From assembly GCA_963809695.1 (NCBI GenBank), contig CAWEKI010000007.1:186001-250000 (forward strand): a stretch of 64,000 nucleotides of DNA, read 5' to 3'. The notes under the pieces are model-generated. The model ran no database searches and was not told the DNA's origin. It worked only from the letters and a program-made list of their open reading frames with translations. Positions within the stretch are counted from its first letter, which is position 1. Each line of letters begins with the position of its first letter. The DNA is from JAGDMJ01 sp963809695 (lineage in GTDB: Bacteria > Bacteroidota > Ignavibacteria > UBA10030 > UBA6906). The position numbers and the translations under genes are program-made. Below, in pieces: positions 60,784-64,000 of this stretch.

Positions 60784-60812
60784 AATGTACAGACAAAAGC
60801 GGGGAAATTCAA
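60784..60812 (-). promoter_or_regulatory. Promoter of the thioredoxin-family/TlpA unit
   Basis: Minus-strand TTGAAT (60812-60807), 17-base spacer, TACATT (60789-60784). Confidence 0.55.
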
Positions 60813-60894
60813 GGATGAGAGATCTCGGAAAAAGACAAATACAGAGGAAAGAATCCGCTTCTCTCCGTTCGTCTTGACCGGAGCACGTGTGTGG

Positions 60895-62136
60895 TCACTC
60901 ATATCTCAACGACTCCACCGGGTCCACGGACGCAGCCCGGCGGGCGGGAAAGAAACCTGCCAGCAGACCGATGAGCGCCAGGATACCTGAAGTCATCAGC
61001 ATGATGGAGCCCGAAAGCACCGGCTTGCCCATAAACTGCATCACTCCTTCGTTGGAGGGAAAGAGACGCACGAGGGACACAACGCCCCACGAGATGAGCA
61101 TGCCAATGGCGCCGCCGATGAATGCGATGAGCAGGGCCTCGAAGATGAACTGGGAGAGGATGTAGCTCCGCCGTGCGCCGAGCGCCATCTTGATGCCGAT
61201 CTCGCGCGTGCGCTCCTTGACGACCACGTACATGACATTGGCCACGCCCACGCCCGCAATCAGCAGCGTCAGAAGACCGACCGAACCCATGAAAATGGAG
61301 ATCCCGGTCATCACCTTGTTGTTGATCTTTTCCCCTTCGATGAAATCCCAGATGAACAGCGTCCGATCGTCCGACGGATCGAAATGGTACTTCCTGGCGA
61401 GTACCCGGAAGATCTCCTTTTTGAGCTCTTCCTGTCTGCTGGGATCGGCCGGCCGCACGACGATGGAGTTGACCCGTTTGGGGCCATACGAAGTGCGGAA
61501 CGTGGAATACGGCATGATGGCGCGGTAGGAGTCGGGCCCGTTGTTCATGCTCGTCTGGATCTTGTCCTGGATGATCCCGACCATTGTAAACGGCAGCCCG
61601 TCCACCAGCAGGGTCTTGCCGATGGGGTCTTCGTCCTTGAAGATCTCCTTGGCGATCTTTGCGCCCAGGACCAGCACCCGCCTTTGCTGGGCCACGTCCA
61701 CCGGGTTCAAAAAGCGCCCCCCCGCGGCAGGGTACATCCGGCGCATCTCCTCAAAGTTGGGGTCGACCCCTTCACAGGTCGTGTTGGTGGAGTACTTCTT
61801 GTACGTGAGCGTGACCCCGTCCATGTACTGCGGCGTGATCATTGCGATCATCGGAATTGCCTGCCGCAGCATTTCCGCATCCTCCTCGACCATCCTGATC
61901 TTCCTTCCCTTGGGCATTCCCTCGAACTGCATTCCCGTCTCTCCGCCATAGAGAATCATGATCCGGTTGCCGGCATTGACGAGCCCGTTGGTCATTTGCG
62001 TTCCCAGCCCCTCGCCGAAAGCCAGCAACAGCACCACCGCCACCGTTCCCCAGACGATCGCCACAACGGTCAACGTCGCGCGCGTCCGCTGCAGCTTCAG
62101 GTCCAGGAGAAAGTCTTTGAGAAGTTCAAGCCACAT
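60895..62136 (-). CDS. ABC transporter permease, MacB type (second)
   Basis: 413 residues from the ATG at 62136. N-terminal membrane segment (TLTVVAIVWGTVAVVLLLAF), a large periplasmic MacB_PCD domain (about 45-270), then three C-terminal FtsX segments (about 280-410) ending ARRAASVDPVESLRYE. No ATP-binding domain. The 17-base gap to the gene upstream and the shared layout suggest the two permeases form a heterodimer with an ATPase encoded elsewhere. Confidence 0.92.
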   Translation of the reverse strand: MWLELLKDFLLDLKLQRTRATLTVVAIVWGTVAVVLLLAFGEGLGTQMTNGLVNAGNRIMILYGGETGMQFEGMPKGRKIRMVEEDAEMLRQAIPMIAMITPQYMDGVTLTYKKYSTNTTCEGVDPNFEEMRRMYPAAGGRFLNPVDVAQQRRVLVLGAKIAKEIFKDEDPIGKTLLVDGLPFTMVGIIQDKIQTSMNNGPDSYRAIMPYSTFRTSYGPKRVNSIVVRPADPSRQEELKKEIFRVLARKYHFDPSDDRTLFIWDFIEGEKINNKVMTGISIFMGSVGLLTLLIAGVGVANVMYVVVKERTREIGIKMALGARRSYILSQFIFEALLIAFIGGAIGMLISWGVVSLVRLFPSNEGVMQFMGKPVLSGSIMLMTSGILALIGLLAGFFPARRAASVDPVESLRYE

Positions 62137-62153
62137 AGTCGACCATGGTAGAA

Positions 62154-63389
62154 TCACGTGCGCAGGCAATCCACAACATTCAGATTTGCAGCGCGCCTGG
62201 CGGGGAACAGTCCTGCAGCAAGTCCGATGGCGGACAGGACGAAGCCCGTTGCAAGCGCCACTTCGAGAGAAAGCTCCGGTGTTCCAACAAACTCCTTGAT
62301 TGGAATGTATCCCATGATCCGGATGAGCAGCAAAGAGATCAGGAATCCGATCCCGGAGCCGAGGGCAATGATGAAAAAGGTCTCCATAAAGAACTGGAAA
62401 ATGATGTTGGCCTTTGTCGCCCCTACTGCCCGCTTGACACCGATTTCTTTGGTGCGCTCCTGCACGACGATATACATGATATTCGCCACCCCGATCCCTC
62501 CAACTCCAAGCGTAAAGCTTCCGATCAATCCCATGAAGATGTTGAACGCCAGGAAGAAATAGAACATGAACTTGTCGAACTCCGCGGTGTCCCAGATGAA
62601 CACAGCATCTTTGTCCTCCGGGTCGAACTTGTAGCGTTTCCCCAGGACCTGGCGTACCTGGGAGATGACTTCGTCGGAGCGGGTGGGGTCCTTCGGCGTG
62701 AAGATGATATTCCGCAGGTGCAGGGTGCCAAACACCGAGGCGAAGGTGGAGGCGGGGATGAACACCCTGTCCTGGTCCCGCCTGTTGTAGGAGGAGTTCT
62801 GCGTTTTCTTGATCATCACGCCGATCACCATGAACGGCGTTTCTCCCACAAAGATGATCTTGCCGATGGCCTGCCCCTCGCCGAACAGGAGGCGCTTCAC
62901 CTCGTTTCCTATCACCATCACGCGGCGCCGTTCGCGCATGTCCAGGTCATCCACGAACCGGCCCCCCATTTCGGGGATCACATTCCGCATATCGCTGTAG
63001 ATGGGATAGATCCCGGCGATGGATGTGTTGATGATGTTTTCCCCCACGCGGATGGGCACCCCGTCCCCCGAATATTCCGGGCTGATCTTCGCAATCTCAC
63101 TGACCTGCTTGGCAAGAAGCTGGGCATCCTCCTCGATGAAGCTGATCGGCCGCCCCGTCCCGAAGCCTTCGAACGCCCGGGTCGTCCTTCCGGGAAACAT
63201 GATCGAGATACTCTCGCCGATCCCGTGCATGTTGATCGCAAGCTGCCGCTTGAAACCCATCCCGAATGCGAGCAACACAATGATCGCGACGGTCCCCCAG
63301 ACGATACCGAAGATGGTCAGAAAGGTCCGGAGCTTCTGTGCCCGCAGGTCGCGGATAAATTCGGTCAGCGTTGTTATAAACGATCCCAT
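62154..63389 (-). CDS. ABC transporter permease, MacB type (first)
   Basis: 411 residues from the ATG at 63389. Same architecture as its neighbour: membrane segment at about 20-42 (TFLTIFGIVWGTVAIIVLLAF), periplasmic domain with PEYSGDGVPIRVGENI, and three FtsX segments ending ARRAANLNVVDCLRT. The VWGTVA motif is shared by both. Substrate unknown (lipids, peptides or drugs are transported by the family). Confidence 0.92.
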   Translation of the reverse strand: MGSFITTLTEFIRDLRAQKLRTFLTIFGIVWGTVAIIVLLAFGMGFKRQLAINMHGIGESISIMFPGRTTRAFEGFGTGRPISFIEEDAQLLAKQVSEIAKISPEYSGDGVPIRVGENIINTSIAGIYPIYSDMRNVIPEMGGRFVDDLDMRERRRVMVIGNEVKRLLFGEGQAIGKIIFVGETPFMVIGVMIKKTQNSSYNRRDQDRVFIPASTFASVFGTLHLRNIIFTPKDPTRSDEVISQVRQVLGKRYKFDPEDKDAVFIWDTAEFDKFMFYFFLAFNIFMGLIGSFTLGVGGIGVANIMYIVVQERTKEIGVKRAVGATKANIIFQFFMETFFIIALGSGIGFLISLLLIRIMGYIPIKEFVGTPELSLEVALATGFVLSAIGLAAGLFPARRAANLNVVDCLRT

Positions 63390-63437
63390 AGGAAGCAAAA
63401 AGTAAGATTGTCAGACGCAAGTCCCAGGCGACATCCC

Positions 63438-64000
63438 TTACTCGATCTTTTTCACCGGCTTTTCGAGGACCTCGTCACCTTCCTTCAGGCCGCTCAACAC
63501 CTCAATGTTGATCGCGTCGCTCAGACCCGTCTTGATGAGGCGCTCCTCCTCCTTGTCGGGGCCGAGCGCCACTTTGACGAAGGCCGAATCATTCCTGAAC
63601 GTCACGACGCGCTCCGGGATCGTCAATACGCTGTCCTTCTTCTGAATGATCACGTTTGCGTTCGCGGAGTAGCCGGCACGCAACGTGGTGTTGTTGGCTG
63701 CAGGAATGATAATCTCGATCGGGAACACTGTCGCATTCTCTTTCTTCTCCGCCTTGAGCGAGATCTTGGAAAGGTTTCCCTTGATCTTATCGGTCGGCAG
63801 CGCCCCCACCTTGATCTCGGTCTCCATCCCTTCCTTGAGCTTTCCTACGTCGATCTCATCAACCGTCCCTTTGAAGAGCAGCCGCTCCATGTTCGCCATC
63901 TTCATCAGCACGGTCCCTTCCTGATAGGAGGTGAGCGGCGTGACGGGGTCTCCGACCTCCACCGCCTTGCTCAGCACGAAACCGCTGATGGGGGCTTTGA
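63438..64000 (-). CDS. Efflux periplasmic adaptor (MacA/HlyD type), C-terminal part
   Basis: Frame open to the right window edge, so only the C-terminal 187 residues are visible. It starts inside KAPISGFVLSKAVEVGDPV, the lipoyl-domain return strand, then a beta-barrel domain (FKGTVDEIDVGKLKEGMETE) and a membrane-proximal domain ending LSGLKEGDEVLEKPVKKIE. It links an inner-membrane transporter, likely the two permeases, to an outer-membrane channel. Confidence 0.9.
   Translation of the reverse strand, partial: KAPISGFVLSKAVEVGDPVTPLTSYQEGTVLMKMANMERLLFKGTVDEIDVGKLKEGMETEIKVGALPTDKIKGNLSKISLKAEKKENATVFPIEIIIPAANNTTLRAGYSANANVIIQKKDSVLTIPERVVTFRNDSAFVKVALGPDKEEERLIKTGLSDAINIEVLSGLKEGDEVLEKPVKKIE

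Overview
The window comes from a moderately GC-rich bacterium of the Bacteroidota/Chlorobiota-Ignavibacteria lineage. The evidence is the giant type IX secretion (T9SS) translocon protein SprA, a PorX regulator next to it, a secreted protein ending in a T9SS sorting domain with the NYPNPFNP signature, and a small COX24-type ribosomal protein. About a dozen transcription units carry a promoter close to TTGACA-17-TATnnT. That does not fit the classic Bacteroidota promoter well and points to the Ignavibacteria side. Species-level assignment is not possible from the sequence alone.

Layout. All genes but one lie on the minus strand, so transcription runs from high to low coordinates. 63.4-60.3 kb: the end of an efflux adaptor gene, two MacB-type permeases and two periplasmic thioredoxin-fold proteins. 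59.6-57.2 kb: the only plus-strand gene, the B12-dependent ribonucleotide reductase nrdJ, behind a long structured leader. 56.7-54.6 kb: a long-chain acyl-CoA ligase and a small zinc-ribbon protein. 54.5-50.0 kb: nuoABCDEF. 49.9-46.1 kb: dut, a possible micropeptide, rsmI, cysE, cysK and a lipoprotein. 46.0-39.4 kb: a sulfite-exporter-like permease, then a unit of thioredoxin-like protein, nitronate monooxygenase and methionine synthase divided into two genes. 39.1-35.5 kb: ferredoxin, MBL hydrolase, Rieske protein, queG, trxB. 35.3-33.8 kb: cytochrome c with a cupredoxin-like partner. 33.5-29.7 kb: three hsp20 genes and lon. 29.6-27.8 kb: a group II intron. 27.7-22.4 kb: sppA, HU, a TPR protein, a small ribosomal protein, YtxH and DUF948-like proteins, and an EF-G-like GTPase. 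22.3-20.1 kb: HIT protein, ECF sigma, anti-sigma and Spy-like protein. 19.7-17.6 kb: a T9SS-sorted multiheme cytochrome. 17.2-4.6 kb: sprA, porX, tsaE, tsaB, accD, panC and a sugar nucleotidyltransferase in one tight run. 4.5-1.4 kb: a small secreted protein, a LytR_C protein, rsfS and argS. The left edge cuts a secreted Ig-repeat protein.

How it fits together. SprA, PorX, the sorting-domain cytochrome and the Ig-repeat protein suggest surface export by the T9SS, with the multiheme cytochrome possibly moving electrons outside the cell. The nuo genes, the cytochrome c/cupredoxin pair and several thioredoxins fit a respiring cell. Three observations deserve most follow-up: the nrdJ leader, which contains mutually exclusive hairpins; the T9SS-targeted cytochrome; and a group IIC-like intron sitting between the lon terminator and the sppA promoter. 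I saw no tRNA, rRNA or CRISPR array.
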